Below are positions 25,386-25,525 of a stretch of DNA of 25,525 nt, piece by piece. Each line of letters starts with the position of its first letter. Positions within the stretch are counted from its first letter, which is position 1. This stretch comes from Saprolegnia diclina VS20 (Eukaryota > Oomycota > Saprolegniomycetes > Saprolegniales > Saprolegniaceae). The stretch is taken from the NCBI RefSeq assembly GCF_000281045.1, contig NW_008246265.1:3296-28820 (forward strand), in the 5' to 3' direction. The notes below the pieces were generated by a model. The model had not been told where the DNA came from. It saw nothing but the letters and a program-made list of their open reading frames with translations, and ran no database searches. A program made the position numbers and the translations under genes.

Positions 25386-25410
25386 TTGCTTTAGCTCAGC
25401 GACTGTGGCC

Positions 25411-25525
25411 ATGGCGCAGGCGCTCAAGGTCGGGCGCTACTTGAGTGCTAACCCGTCGGCCACGATCGAGGACCTCGCACGCTTCGTGCTCACGGACGAC
25501 AAGCTGCCAACGGAGACGGTCATGA
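25411..25525 (+). CDS. 5' part of an unknown gene running off the right edge
   Basis: ATG at 25411 opens a frame of 38 codons (MAQALKVGRYLSANPSATIE, then DLARFVLTDDKLPTETVM) that is still open at the window end. GC content and codon use match the real exons of this window. The frame also extends upstream through an acceptor-like TTTTGCTTTAGCTCAG (to 25400), so this could be an internal exon of the gene beginning near 24658. Function is unknown. Confidence 0.5.
   Translation, partial: MAQALKVGRYLSANPSATIEDLARFVLTDDKLPTETVM

Overview
The window looks like nuclear DNA of an oomycete, probably a flagellated water mould of the Saprolegniales type. The evidence is GC-rich coding sequence, dense genes on both strands, and very short GT-AG introns (about 40-60 nt) that mostly end in TAG. 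A long coiled-coil gene matches the ciliary protein CEP290, which implies a flagellated life stage. The species assignment is inference. All gene models were spliced by hand from reading frames and splice sites.

Left end (1-1693): no intact gene. Positions 44-256 may hold a decayed Copia-type retroelement fragment. About 350-1650 is GTCGAC/CGTCG-rich sequence with only shadow frames. Positions 1694-3528 (minus) are a five-exon gene of unknown function (547 aa). It is divergent from a very long, apparently intronless gene (3909-10223, plus) for a VLIG-type (very large inducible GTPase) protein. That gene has a recognisable N-terminal (Y/F)GSH...GG segment, a complete GTPase core and a Cys/His-rich C-terminus, but an in-frame TAG at 9156-9158 separates the C-terminus from the rest.

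Middle (10421-16515): two methionine aminopeptidase 2 genes point away from each other (10421-11944 minus; 14961/14982-16515 plus). They share the same intron positions and identical lengths for exons 2-5, so they are paralogues in inverted orientation. Between them lies an atypical short-chain dehydrogenase/reductase gene (13283-14207, minus) that lacks the classical Ser and Tyr catalytic residues.

Right (16894-23600, minus): a CEP290 orthologue with about 15 exons and 2018 aa, ending in the family's characteristic FEEIEDLK block. Several of its introns are multiples of three and stop-free, and two carry an identical 17-nt segment. From 23601 to the end only fragments are seen: a coiled-coil piece followed by a frame-disrupted Lys/Arg/Asp-rich piece, an unresolved open frame (24721-25224) that runs into AT-richer DNA, and the start of a gene that leaves the window at 25525.

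The genes do not form an evident operon or cluster. They look like independent housekeeping (MetAP2), ciliary (CEP290), metabolic (SDR) and possible defence/GTPase (VLIG) loci.
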